64,000 bases of DNA, taken from NCBI GenBank assembly GCA_963580285.1, contig OY757021.1:98508149-98572148 (forward strand), written 5' to 3'. The position numbers were made by a program, and so were the translations under genes. This document shows, piece by piece, positions 20,366 to 30,297 of this stretch. Position 1 is the stretch's first letter, and each line of letters opens with the position of its first letter. The stretch is from Lucinisca nassula (Eukaryota; Mollusca; Bivalvia; Lucinida; Lucinidae). The notes below the pieces were generated by a model. The model was not told where the DNA came from and ran no database searches. It worked only from the letters and a program-made list of their open reading frames with translations.

Positions 20366-20766
20366 TACCGTAATGATCCTAAATATCGGGACAGACAGGC
20401 CTAAGCAACAGGTTGATCAATATCAGGAGCAGTCTGATCAGGGTCTACACTGTTTGCCACTCCCTCTGCACATTTTGGACAACTTACTGGATAGTTAACC
20501 CTTGTCCTGCTGAACCCGGATATGCCTTTTCTTTGAAACAATCTAGATCCAGATCAGATGGCTTCTGAAGAAGCCATCTGATCAGGATCTACATTGTTTG
20601 TCATTCAGGTTGTGAATTTGTTGTAATAATTTGCATCAAGCAATCTGATTGGTTGATAATCGGTAGTGGGTGTGGCATAAATGAATATTCAGCAGAACAA
20701 GGGTTAAACAAATTTATTGAAACAGCAGGTCCTGAAGTGTCTGAATTTTTAGGATTTTTACGGAAC
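20366..20766. mobile_element. MITE-B split by MITE-A
   Basis: Left 20366-20494 (TACCGTAATGATCCTAA). Right from 20708 (AACAAATTTATTGAAACAGC to TTAGGATTTTTACGG). The A copy entered at a TTAA formed by mutation of the usual GTGAAACAA. Confidence 0.85.
20495..20707. mobile_element. MITE-A inside MITE-B
   Basis: TTAACCCTTGTCCTGCTGAA to TTCAGCAGAACAAGGGTTAA. Core CAGATGGCTTCTGAAGAAGC. Confidence 0.9.
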
Positions 20767-21019
20767 AATGTTAAAATGCAGAACCATTGCTGGCCTTGTT
20801 ATATGGGCAGAACAAGAGCACCGCATGGGGGTGCCAACGCTCGACTGCGAAAATTCTAAGTTGAAAAAGGGGCATAACTGTGCCAAAAATATTTTGAGGG
20901 TATAGGTATGAGTTCCCCTTTTCATAATGAACAACTAGTCCAAGTTTCAAGTAATGACAGAGATATTACAAAATGTCCAAGTTTTTGCACAACGACGCAG
21001 ACAATGCCAGAGCTATGAC

Positions 21020-22615
21020 GAATCCGGGACGTTTCGCCCCCAAACCATTTCCTCCCCTAGTCGTTTCGCCCCCAAGACGTTTCCCCCCTGGTCGTTTCCC
21101 CCCTAGTCGTTTCGCCCACCTAGTCGTTTCGTCCCCCTAGTCGTTTCGCCCCCCTAGTCGTTTCGCCCACTTCTCAATGTAATAGACTAATTTTCACTTT
21201 TATTAGCATTGCTAAGAGGCATATATTTAAGTAGCATCATCGCCTAGTCACGTCACCCTAAGAATAACTTATCCTTAGTTACCGGCCGGAACCGGGCCTT
21301 AAAAGTGGCCACTCGGGGAGTTGTGACTAGAACTTGTTACACTAAAATTATTGAGGCCTGTTCCTGTTGCTTCAAAATTTTAGTGTAACCATTTACCCGC
21401 CATCTTTTTTTTTATTATTATTCTTTTTTATATATATTTTTTTTTGTTTTTGTTTTTGTTTTATTATCTTTTTTTACATTTTTTTTTTTTCATTTTTTTC
21501 TTTTTTATTTCTTTCATTCCTTTTTCATTAGTTTTACATTTATTTCATACTGCATCATGACTGGTCACAGGAACATCTCTGTTTTCGTTTGTCGGTCCAT
21601 ATAGTCGGCTGCATCCTCTAAGTAGCCTTGCTGTAGAAATCTCTTCCGCAGAATAGTTGTTCCACAGCTCATTGATTTTTTCATCCAGTCGACGCAGTCA
21701 ATATTGTTTAGGTCATTTTGGAGAAGTTTCCAGTTTTGTGTGGATTTTATCTGACATTGCTCGAGATAAAATGATATCTCTGGACCTGCTGCCCAACCAT
21801 GGACTTGTCAACTGCATATCTCTGTTGCACTGGTTTGTCCGTGCCTCGAGTGCCTTTGTTCCTCTGTCTTCGACCCGGTTTCCCCTGTGGTTTAGGATTC
21901 GTATGTGTGCCCTGCAGCGGCGACGTCTTCTGGGTGGCGTTACTTATGTAATGTACCTCTGTAGGAGCAGCCATTGTCTTAAGTTGCTCCTGTGCATATT
22001 AACAACTTTGAGCTATCTGAATAGCTTTGTCCAGCGTTATTTTGTCCCCTTCGTTAATGAGCTTTTCCCGGATTTTGGCTGACGTCACACCGAACACGAT
22101 TCTGTCCCTGACCATGTCATTTTCATAATCTCCGAAGGCGCAGTCCTTAGCTAGGAGTTTTAACTTGGTAATAAACTGTTCAATGGATTGTGTCCCTTGT
22201 ACTTCATTATTAAACTTAAAACGTGTGAACACTGGGTTTAATTTGGGTCTTACATGTGCTGAACATGTGAGAAGTGTAGTATTTTAGAGGCTGAAAGTAG
22301 TTATATTCAGTGAGGTACACAGTGGTGCTTGTCATCAGTTTACAATGAGGATTGACTAATAATGTAACATTCCCATTCAAAGAACATGTTCTTCTATCTC
22401 TCTCTTTCTCTCTCTCTCTCTCTCTCGGTCTCATATATCAATCTTTTATATATAAAAAAAATGAAAAAAAAATTGGGGGCGAAACGACTAGGGTTTGGGG
22501 GGCGAAACGACTAGGGTTAGGGGGCGAAACGACTAGGGTCCAAAAAAGGAGGCGAAACGACCAGGGGGGAAACGACCAGGGGGGAAACGTCTTGGGGGCG
22601 AAACGTCTTGTTACC
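21020..22615. mobile_element. 1.6 kb inverted-repeat element with tandem-repeat ends (MULE/Foldback-like)
   Basis: Bounded by a 9 bp direct repeat AGCTATGAC (21011-21019 and 22616-22624), present once in the unfilled M copy at 28691. The left end (21020-21176) holds repeated GTCGTTTCGCCCCC; the right end (22474-22615) holds its complement, GGGGGCGAAACGAC. The interior includes a T-rich tract, a CT microsatellite and a decayed gag on the minus strand. A 9 bp duplication with long, repeat-built inverted ends suggests Mutator- or Foldback-like transposition with a captured gene piece. No transposase is present. Confidence 0.75.
21747..22232 (-). pseudogene. Ty3/Gypsy-type Gag fragment, one in-frame stop
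   Basis: One frame read on minus, interrupted by TAA at 21999-22001. The upstream 77 codons show a retrotransposon Gag signature: FTRFKFNN, IEQFITKLKLLAKDCAFGD, then MVRDRIVFGV and DKAIQIAQSC. Downstream, AAPTEVHYISNATQ and a basic Pro/Gln/Arg-rich tail suggest the nucleocapsid side, but no zinc knuckle follows. No protease or polymerase is nearby. It lies wholly inside the inverted-repeat element. Confidence 0.75.
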
Positions 22616-22890
22616 AGCTATGACAATACCTCGTCATTTTCTTCGAAAACAGCAGAGCTAAAAATGGGAATAACTGGACTGAAAGAATCGTATAAAAAAA
22701 ACAAAACATTTTTTTTTTAGTTTTGGTTTTATGACCCTTTCAAGATACTTATTTCAAACCAATCATTAACAAGAGATATACGAAAACTAGAGTACCCAGA
22801 GAAAAACCACCTGATCTTCCGTTATCAGATCTTGGTTTTCTCACATAAGACCCGCTGCAGGTCAAATAACAGCTAGACATACTTCCAGTT

Positions 22891-23290
22891 CACATGAGAA
22901 ACCCCAAAACTGGTACACTGACAAACAGTGCAGGTTCAGATCAGAGGCAGCAGAATACAGAGTCCGATCAGGGCCTTCACTGTTTTCAAAAACCTCAACC
23001 AATTTCTAATTAACCCTTATCTTGCTGTTCACGATAACCACTATCTTTGCAAACAGTGTAGATCCAGATCAGATGGCTTCTGAAGAAGCCATCTGATCAG
23101 GATCTACACGGTTTGGCATTCAGTTTATGAATTTGTAGCAATAAATTACATCAAATAATTTGATTGGTTGATAGACAGAAATAGGTGTGGCTTAGATGAA
23201 TATTCAGCAAGATAAGGGTTAAATTTCTGAAACTCAACCTGACAACCAACAATTTTCAAATGGATTCCTGCTTAGTGCTATACACAGGCC
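22891..23290. mobile_element. MITE-E split by MITE-A
   Basis: Left part with GAAACCCCAAAACTGGTACA and an eroded core to 23008. Right part from 23223 with AACTCAACCTGACA and ATTCCTGCTTAGTGCTATAC. Confidence 0.6.
23009..23222. mobile_element. MITE-A
   Basis: TTAACCCTTATCTTGCTG to CAGCAAGATAAGGGTTAA. Almost identical to 20040-20252. Confidence 0.9.
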
Positions 23291-23338
23291 TCATACTGAC
23301 TACGCTTTTTCATGCCTGAAAGGCCCGATTTTGCGGCT

Positions 23339-23509
23339 TCAACCCTTATCCTGCTGAACAAGACACAACTACTTTCCCTTTGCAAACAGTGTAGATCCTG
23401 ATCAGATGGCTTCTGAAGAAGCCATCTGATCAGGATCTACACTGTTTGTAATAGAGTTTGTGAAAATATAAAGTAATTTGGTTGACTTATAGTCAGAAAT
23501 AAGGGTTAA
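23339..23509. mobile_element. MITE-A, internally deleted
   Basis: CAACCCTTATCCTGCTGAA to AATAAGGGTTAA, about 170 bp. Hairpin intact; the usual second half lacks about 40 bp. Confidence 0.8.
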
Positions 23510-23656
23510 ATAGTTTTTTAAACAGACTATATACACAAAAATCTGAATCTAAAAGCCTGAAATCAAGAAAAAAATCAAGCTCTAAAAGCCTGAAATCCTG
23601 CAAATGCCTGAAAAATATGAGGCCTGTATAATACATAACAAGAAAGATTCCATGAT

Positions 23657-24012
23657 TACCATACTGATCCTAAAGTTGGCCTATTAAAGCAAACAGTGCA
23701 GACCCCAGATCCGACTGCTCCTAGTCTGATCAGGGTCTACAATGTTTGCCATTCTGTCTGCACCTTTTGGACTACTCGCTGGGTCGTGAATCAAATTTGT
23801 TAAAAATTTTAGGATAACTAGAGCTGTAAGTGAAACTGACTAGGGCCCCGGCAGCGCTATCAGAGGAGTAGGAAAATTTGTGGGCGGACAGACGGACAGA
23901 CAGACAGACAGACGGATGGACAGAGTGATTACTATAGGGCACCCACACTTTCAGTGCGGGGCCCTAATTACAGCAAGTCCTTAAGGTGTCCGAATTTTTT
24001 GGATTTTTATGA
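23657..24012. mobile_element. MITE-B split by a mini-HINE
   Basis: Left TACCATACTGATCCTAAAG to 23817. Right from ATTACAGCAAGTCCTTAAGG to TTTTTTGGATTTTTATGA. Confidence 0.7.
23818..23966 (+). mobile_element. 149 bp mini HINE-like element
   Basis: Starts ACTAGAGCTGTAAGTGAAAC, has a GACGGACAGACAGACAGACG run, and ends in a hairpin GGGCACCCACACTTTCAGTG / GCGGGGCCCTAA. It has no tandem core, so it resembles the bare ends of the larger elements joined together. Confidence 0.6.
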
Positions 24013-24216
24013 TAAGATCATAAATCAGTGCTTTAAAAGGTAACAGATACAAATGACATGTTCTCTAATTAATCAACTATTACATAAAAAAGCTGTGCAT
24101 TAAGCTATTAACTGCCATGCACTAATCAGTTAGCAATGATTTTCATGTGCTGTTCAAGCATGGCTATGCAACTTTCAATACGCCTGAACAGGGGCCACTG
24201 ACTGCTTTCATGTCAA

Positions 24217-24482
24217 TTGTTTTGTTTGAGTTGAGGTTTAACGTCCCTGTCAACACTGTAAAGGACATTTTGGAGACATTGCTTCCAATTTTGTGGGACT
24301 TTTACCCAACATTGAGATGAAAAGACATCTCAAGCCCTGTCGCCCAATGAAACCAATAGTGTTTATTAGCATGGGCGGTCCTCTAAGCAATTTACCAGTA
24401 CTAGTGTGCGGGCCGGATTCAGCTCTGCGTGGAAGCATCATGCAGCCCATATATTTCTTCAAGCCCCTATGGGCGGGGGCTT
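24217..24482 (-). mobile_element. D retroposon with internal deletion
   Basis: Both ends present (TTGAGGTTTAACGTCCCTG; CCTATGGGCGGGGGC). About 40 bp containing the GCCTGGGCAGGC block are missing. Confidence 0.75.
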
Positions 24483-24647
24483 GCTTCCATGTCAAACCAT
24501 AAACCATGTATGATACTAATATGGACCAAAAGATGGTGATACTGTATTCTTCCATAAATACCTATGCGCATGGCTGTTTGAAGACACTGTCAGATAGATT
24601 GAAAGCTGTGGTCAAACAACAAAACCCATGTTCATATCATGAAATTC

Positions 24648-24923
24648 ACATTACGCAAACACGCCTACACAATTACATTGCCACCTTTATCGCCGAAAAA
24701 ATGAAAATTTTAAGACGAAAAATTGTGATATTTTTCTTATTTCTGCTCAAAATATAGATTGTGGGCACTCGTTAGAACCGCCTCGATGACGCGTTCTAAA
24801 GAGTACCCACAATCTATATTTTAGAGCAGAAATAAAATAAGGTATACCCCCCGAAACCCCAGTTTTACTATATAAAAGTGGGGTTCAAGGGGGTCAAAAT
24901 TATATAGGCGTGTTTTCGTGATG
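24648..24923. mobile_element. MITE-C, reverse orientation
   Basis: CATTACGCAAACACGCCTAC to GGCGTGTTTTCGTGATG. One hairpin arm has lost a few bases (GATGACGCGTTC). Confidence 0.85.
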
Positions 24924-25455
24924 ACATGCTGTTTGAACAAGGATTATGAGCTTTTGATATGACAAGATGTGCCTTGCTTTGTTTTTTACGTTACATTGAG
25001 CGATGTAATGTTATCGCCTTGAACATAGCGTTTTAGAGTTCTGTGATCACGTCAGAGTGTTACTGTAAACAACATTCTGAACTTGCCGCCACATTGGTTT
25101 GCCAGTTGCAGTTGAAGAGTTTATATGAAGCCTTTTGGGAAGTTTCGTCAAATTTTGCTGTCAGAATCATAAGTTATGCAAGAATAACCATCATCCATGG
25201 TTATTTCACTGCATTAACATCTGCCATATCCCTTAGAAGATATATGAACATTCAGCCTTGTGGCTTCATGTTCAAACAGCTTCCCCGGGATCTGGCAAAT
25301 GTTGCAAAATTGTCAAGTGGTCAAATAGTGATCAAACATGATTTTTCAATGCATTAACAATCACCTCAGTTTTCAACACCTTCAACTGGCATGAAATAAC
25401 ATGTTTGATCCCTTTAGTGATGGAAGCATCATCGCAGATCAGCATGTTCGCTTAC
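24924..25455. other. intron sequence without recognised repeats
   Basis: Plus-strand frames across it lack coding support. It lies in the TRIM intron just past the 25456-25530 exon. Confidence 0.4.
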
Positions 25456-25530
25456 CTGTTTGCTTACTGGCTCATGGAAACATGTGCTAGTCTCAAGACA
25501 AAACAACTCCAACAACACCCGCTCACATGC
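25456..25530 (-). CDS. TRIM33: TRIM24/TRIM33-like exon: start of bromodomain
   Basis: A 25-codon micro-exon, phase 0 at both ends. Acceptor CGTTTCCTATTTTCAG at 25531, donor CAG|GTAAGC at 25455. It encodes ACERVLLELFCLETSTCFHE followed by PVSKQ, the bromodomain helix Z and start of the ZA loop (compare the CERLLLYLYCH type start in TIF1 proteins). It was found by spliced reading between 26992 and 19859 and restores domain continuity on both sides. A MITE-A ends 36 nt upstream of the acceptor. Confidence 0.9.
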
Positions 25531-25566
25531 CTGAAAATAGGAAACGGTATCAGTAAAATTCTGCTT

Positions 25567-25762
25567 TTAACCCTTGTCCTGCTGAATGTTTTAATCTGCC
25601 ACACGTGCTACCGATTATCAACCAATCAGATTACTTGATCCAAGTTATTGCAACAAATTCACAATCTGAATGACAAACAATGTAGATCCAGATCAGATGC
25701 CATCTGATCTGGATCTACATTGAAAAATAAAGCATATCCGGGCTCAGTAGGACAAGGGTTAA
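25567..25762. mobile_element. MITE-A abutting a splice acceptor
   Basis: TTAACCCTTGTCCTGCTGAA to TAGGACAAGGGTTAA. The core hairpin is shortened. Its right TTAA is also the left TTAA of MITE-P. Confidence 0.85.
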
Positions 25763-25927
25763 GACCACCTAAAATCAAGACAAAATTTGCTTTTAAAAGC
25801 TTAAAGATTTCAGTAATTCTTTCTTTGTATTTGTTTCACCTAGTGTCTGTTTATAAGAGACCACATTTGGGACTGTTCAAAAGTGGTCTTAAAGACCACT
25901 TTTGAACAGTCCCAAAGGTGATCTTAA
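25759..25927. mobile_element. MITE-P
   Basis: TTAAGACCACCTAAAATC to AAAGGTGATCTTAA. Near-perfect hairpin at 25871-25917 with arms GGGACTGTTCAAAAGTGGTC. A partial relative lies at 47581-47692. Confidence 0.75.
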
Positions 25928-26172
25928 TATGAGAATTTTACGGTACTGAAATTGCTAAAACACTGAAATTCCAATATAAATATAGGACATGAATGTGCTT
26001 AACATGAAAAGGCATTCATCATTATTGTTAATCTTTCATGTGTAAATCAAGACCAGCAGACAGTATTTTTTGGTTTTTCAGAGAAAATAGGGCTTGACAT
26101 TACATGTGAAGCGTCTGTAAGACAACTCTTCTGAGCCTGTTTAAGGGAAGGATGAAAAAATATGGCTGTTTA

Positions 26173-26449
26173 GCATCATGTTAATTGTAACAAGTAACAC
26201 CCTACTAAACCCACTTTATAAATAGAAAACTGGGGTTTACAGGAGCATATAATGCTTTTCTTATTTCTTCTCTAAGACATAGGTTGTTAATATTCGTTAG
26301 AACCTCCTCAATGGGGCGGTTTTAATGAGCACCCACAACCTGAACTATGTTTAAAGTATAAATAAGAAAAATATCACAAATTTTCATCAGAAAAATGAAA
26401 ATTTAGAGGTATGACACAATGCAATATGTCACAAGGATGTTATCACAAT
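26173..26449. mobile_element. MITE-C2, diverged
   Basis: TAACAAGTAACACCCTACTA through hairpin GAACCTCCTCAATGGGGCGG to CACAAGGATGTTATCACAA. Confidence 0.65.
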
Positions 26450-26745
26450 GGACAGCTAGCACCCCAATTTTAAGTGTATGTGGTGGTGGCAGGAGCTTCC
26501 TAATGATTTCAATCCGGGAAAGGCTGTAAAGCTGGAGTAGTAATCAGACATTGCCAAATAATATTTAATATGAATATTCCTTTCATTTTTGACAGGTTGA
26601 CCCAAATGATCCTGGTCAGGCCTGGCAAGAGGAGGATGGTCCATGACTAAAGAGTAGAAACTTACAAAGCAATGCACCAATTTAAGTCATATTATGCTAC
26701 AAATAACATCAGGAGATTCAATGTTTCACTTTATATAGCCTTCAT

Positions 26746-26974
26746 AACCAATTTTGTACCAGAAACCCCAAAACGGGTACCCTGGAAACAGTGCAGGCCA
26801 AGATAAGACGCCGCAGAACGCGGTGTCTGATCAGGGCCGCCACTGTCTGCGCAAAGAGTATTTTCCAAATAAAGCTTGATGGAAACACAACCTGACACCC
26901 CTAAATTTTGAAATGAACTCCTGCTATATACATGTATAAGGAGGAAGATTCCATTTGGTACAAAAAGAGTTAAA
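26746..26974. mobile_element. MITE-E, reverse orientation
   Basis: AACCAATTTTGTACCAGAAA to GGTACAAAAAGAGTTAA. It stops 17 nt from the donor of the 26992-27124 exon. Confidence 0.8.
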
Positions 26975-26991
26975 TAGTGTGTAAGGCATAC

Positions 26992-27124
26992 CTTCAGTTC
27001 CTTATCCGTTAGGCCACTGGGAGCTTTCCTCTTTCCTGTACTAGTAACTTCAAACTCTTTAACAACCGGAGTTTCAATGACCAGGTCCTCCTCTGGTTGG
27101 CACATGGTACATGACCACACAGCA
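26992..27124 (-). CDS. TRIM33: TRIM24/TRIM33-like exon: end of PHD finger and linker
   Basis: Enters in phase 2, completing a split Ser codon; acceptor TATACTTTCAG at 27125, donor AAG|GTATGC at 26991. It provides the last zinc pair of the PHD finger (VWSCTMCQ; the Trp before the pair is typical), then an acidic/basic linker with KRKAPSGLTDKELK leading to the bromodomain. Together with 57385-57608 it gives 357 bp, an exact multiple of three. Confidence 0.92.
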
Positions 27125-27271
27125 CTGAAAGTATAGAAGATATGCGTTGTCAGCTGACCAGGTCAAGTCAATGAAAGAGCTGTTAACTTCAGGAACTTAT
27201 TTTTTAAAAGCACTTTTGGAACTTCCTACTCTGCCCCTCTGCCCTGCTGCACCAGAATAGGCTCTACGTTT

Positions 27272-27551
27272 CATTACGCAAACACGCCTATACAAATACA
27301 TTGCCACCTTTATCGCAGAAAAAATGAAAATTTTAAGATGAAAAATTGCGATATTTTTCTTATTTCTGCTCAAAATATAGATTGTTGGCACTCGTTAGAA
27401 CCGCCTCACCGAGGCGGTTCTAACGAGTACCCACAATCTATATTTTAGAGCAGAAATAAGAAAAATAAGTTATACACCCGGAAACCCCAGTTTTACTATA
27501 TAAAAGTGGGGTTCAAGGGGATCAAAATTATATAGGCGTGTTTTCGTGATG
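27272..27551. mobile_element. MITE-C, reverse orientation
   Basis: CATTACGCAAACACGCCTAT to GGCGTGTTTTCGTGATG. Perfect hairpin CCGCCTCACCGAGGCGGTTC. A well-preserved reference copy. Confidence 0.9.
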
Positions 27552-27552
27552 T

Positions 27553-27716
27553 GCAAATAGTGTAAATCCATATCAAATGGCATCTGGAGAAGCCACCTAA
27601 TAAAGATCTTCATTGTCATTCAAGTTGAAATTAAATCAAGGTATTTGATTAGCTGACAGTCGAAAATAATTGTGGAAAAATTAATTTATTCAGCAGAACA
27701 AGAGATAAAGGAAACT
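27553..27716. mobile_element. MITE-A, 5' end missing
   Basis: GCAAATAGTGTAAATCC and the first hairpin arm, to TTCAGCAGAACAAGAGATAA. Diverged. Confidence 0.55.
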
Positions 27717-27821
27717 ATTTTTTTTTCTCAATGACAAATTCTTTCATGACATGGAAGGGAGACAAAAAATTTTTATGAAAAGGTGATCTCCCCTGAAAGT
27801 GTATCCATTCCTCTTAGAGAT

Positions 27822-28015
27822 CTGGGTCCGTTGTTGAAAGCATTGTTAGCATTAACAAGCTTGTTAGCGGTCAAAATGTTAATTGTTCTTTAAAGTACAA
27901 TATTGAATATTCTGTTATTTTTGCTGGAAAAAATGTGAGAAGCTTTTGCATTTGCAAAAGCTACTCACATTTTTTTCAGCCAAATATATAAGCTTAATAA
28001 TAAATTTAAGTTTTA
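27822..28015. mobile_element. MITE-H, one end missing
   Basis: CTGGGTCCGTTGTTGAAAGC and the AAAATGTGAGAAGCTTTTGC palindrome. The right terminus was not found. Confidence 0.6.
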
Positions 28016-28241
28016 GTGAAGCGTTGTATCCTAGACTGTATTACAATGAACAGTATTTTAAAGCGGTTGCGGTACATTTGTTCATACACCTCTGCACAAC
28101 TTTAAGGTATGAAATTAGTGATTCTAGACTTTTTTAAACTAACAAAAAATGAAAGACATGGTGCAAAACCTGAAATTACAAAATTAAATCCGTGCTACAA
28201 AACCACATATCTTCAGTAACAAAAAGACAGCATTTCCATGC

Positions 28242-28460
28242 TACAGTAATGATCCAAAATATTGGGACAGACAAGCCTAAGTGAACAGTGCTGAACCAGA
28301 TCCGACTGCTCCTAAGGAGCAGTCTGATCAGGGTCAACACTGTTTGCCATTCCATCTGTACCTTTTGGACTCCTTGCTAGATTGTGAAACAAATTTGTTA
28401 AAATTTTAAGAGAAATGCGGCAATTCGCTGAGGTGTCCAATTTTTTTAATTTTTACCGTA
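28242..28460. mobile_element. MITE-B
   Basis: TACAGTAATGATCCAAAATA to TTTTTAATTTTTACCGTA. Perfect hairpin CGACTGCTCCTAAGGAGCAG. Confidence 0.8.
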
Positions 28461-28483
28461 GTTTTTTTTTTTTAACAAGCTAT

Positions 28484-28684
28484 GTTCACACTAGGGCTAA
28501 CTTGGTCTCCATCAAGTTGATCCAAATTAAGTTTTATTTGAACTATGGATTAAGCTGATCCCAAGTGTGAATGCAGCTTGATGTCAACTGACTTGATCCT
28601 GAATCAAATTAGTCCCAAGTATAAATGCAATTTGATCTTAATCAAGCTGCTCTGGATCTATTCTTTTGTGTGAACACTGCCTCA
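28484..28684. mobile_element. unnamed small inverted-repeat element
   Basis: Ends GTTCACACTAGGGC and TGTGTGAACAC are complementary in part. The interior repeats GATCCCAAGTGTGAATGCAG in diverged form. Similar words recur at 56390-56480. Confidence 0.45.
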
Positions 28685-28690
28685 AATATA

Positions 28691-28974
28691 ACAAGAGCAC
28701 CGCATGCCGGTGCCAACGCTCAGCTGCAAAATTTCTAAGTCGAAAAAGGGGCATAACTGTGTCAAAAATATTTTGAGGGTTATCTCACCTATTGGTATGA
28801 GTTCCCCTTTTCATAATGAACAACTAGTCCGAGTTTCAAGTAAATATGTTCAGTAATGATAGAGATATTACAAAATGTCAAAGTTTTTGCATGACTACGA
28901 CGACGCAGACGACGACAACGCCAGAGCTATGACAATACCTCGTTGTTATCTTCGAAAACAGCCGAGCTAAAAAT
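28691..28974 (+). mobile_element. element M, uninterrupted copy
   Basis: ACAAGAGCACCGCATGCCGG to AGCCGAGCTAAAAATA. It has CCAGAGCTATGACAATACC intact, so it serves as the empty site for the insertion at 21020. Confidence 0.75.
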
Positions 28975-29002
28975 ACTGCATATGTATCTAGTGGCATTAA
29001 CT

Positions 29003-29160
29003 AACTAGAGCAATTCCAGATCTGGTAGCTTCTAATCTGTACCTTCCCCGTTTGATATTCAGTCCATGAATATGTAGGAATATATTTAATCAAATAATGT
29101 AATATGTTTGGCTGAAAGTCAAAAATGGCTGTGGCTACATTAAGATACATACAGAAGGAA
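29003..29160. mobile_element. decayed MITE-A relative
   Basis: AATTCCAGATCTGGTAGCTT and ATATATTTAATCAAATAATG. Same diverged subtype as the outer element at 29435; the latter string is the unfilled TTAA site. Confidence 0.5.
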
Positions 29161-29183
29161 AAACACAATAAAGTCCACAATAT

Positions 29184-29384
29184 TTACCCGATGTATTCGG
29201 ACAGCCAGGTCTGAGCAAACAGTGTAGATCCAGATGAGATGCCGCAGGATGCAGCGTCTCATCAGGATCTACACTGTTTGTCATTCATCCAACTATTTTT
29301 TAGACACATCATCGGTAAATGTTTGGATCAAGTATAGTAAGGAGCTGAGGTGTCTGAATATTTAGGATAAATATGATAAATACT
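29184..29384. mobile_element. MITE-I
   Basis: ATATTTACCCGATGTATTCG to TTTAGGATAAATATGATAAA. The hairpin pairs CAGATGAGATGCCGC with GCAGCGTCTCATCAGG. Confidence 0.7.
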
Positions 29385-29512
29385 GAATTTCCAAAGGCAT
29401 ACTAATGACACCAATCCATGTTACCAGGATTTCTTTAACCCTTGTCCTGCTGAACACGGATATGCTCTACCATAGTTCCAGATAAGATGCTTTTTTCATC
29501 CGAATAGTACTG

Positions 29513-29670
29513 ATATTTTTCTTATTTCTGCATAAAAATATATGCTGTGGGTACTCATTAGAAGTGCCTTGGCGAGGCGTTTCTAATGAGTACCCACAAC
29601 ATATCTTTTTGTACAGAAAAAGAAAATTAATATTTGGATACCCCCTCTTATCTGGGGCTATGTTAAATAC
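29513..29670. mobile_element. MITE-Q (C-like)
   Basis: GATATTTTTCTTATTTCTGC, hairpin GAAGTGCCTTGGCGAGGCGT, then GTACAGAAAAAGAAAATTAA. Shorter than family C and with different ends; a relative is at 52185. Confidence 0.55.
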
Positions 29671-29762
29671 TACCTTTACAAACAGTGCAATTCAAGATCA
29701 GCTAGTTTCTAATCTGAACCTTTACTGTTTGATATTCAGTTCATAAATGTGTAGGGATAAAT

Positions 29763-29961
29763 TTAACCCTAATCCTGCTGAACAATTATTTTAGCCACAC
29801 TCATTTCAGACTTTAAACCAATCAGATTATGTGATGTTATGTATTCCTACAAATTCACAAACATTGTCAAACAGTGTAGATCCAGATCAGATGGCTTCTG
29901 AAGATCTGGATCTACACTGTTTGCAAAAGTAATGGTTGTCGTCAACAGGGTTAAGGGTTAA
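29763..29961. mobile_element. MITE-A nested in MITE-A relative
   Basis: TTAACCCTAATCCTGCTGAA to CAACAGGGTTAAGGGTTAA. The flanks AAAT|TTAA and TTAA|TCAAATAATG rejoin to the unfilled string seen at 29094. Confidence 0.9.
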
Positions 29962-30297
29962 TCAAATAATGTAATGTGATTGGCTGAGCTCAGAAATGCG
30001 TATGGCTACATTAATTTTTTAGCTGGAGTGTGTATGCCAGGACAAGAGTTAAAGCTTAGTACAATATTCTGAATATTAAAACTTGAAAACACCACCATAA
30101 AATTGAAATAAAGAACACCATTTAATTTGAACACCCACACACATATTTCAATATTTCACCTTGCAGAAAGAAAATGAAATAAAGCATGCAAAAACTAGAT
30201 ATTTATATTTTTGTGGAATATATTTCCACAAGATTTGTCTATAAAGATAAAAGTGACATGAAAGCTGAAATGCAGGATACAGTATTCACAAGAACAA

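Larger units (their letters stand above)
20812..22664 (+). mobile_element. element M (HINE-like) split by the 21020-22615 element
   Basis: Left ACAAGAGCACCGCATG, a hairpin with GGGGGTGCCAACGCTC, a body with AAAAAGGGGCATAACTGTG, then the insertion. It resumes at GACAATACCTCGTC and ends CAGAGCTAAAAATG. An uninterrupted copy lies at 28691-28974. Confidence 0.75.
29435..30052. mobile_element. MITE-A relative with two insertions
   Basis: TTAACCCTTGTCCTGCTGAA at the left, CCAGGACAAGAGTTAA at the right. Interrupted by a Q-type hairpin element (29513-29670) and a full MITE-A (29763-29961). Confidence 0.8.

Noticed and set aside
21020..22615. LTR retrotransposon
   Set aside because: Ends are inverted, not direct, repeats; no primer-binding site, protease or polymerase; only a decayed gag piece is present.
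24506..25638. Plus-strand frames of 77-104 codons near 24506, 25043 and 25405
   Set aside because: No conserved motif; the last overlaps, on the opposite strand, a well-supported bromodomain micro-exon.
26603..26651. Exon-like plus-strand segment (acceptor TTTTTGACAG then a 16-codon frame ending TGA)
   Set aside because: No partner exon on the plus strand and no recognisable domain; the minus-strand reading also gives no bromodomain sequence.
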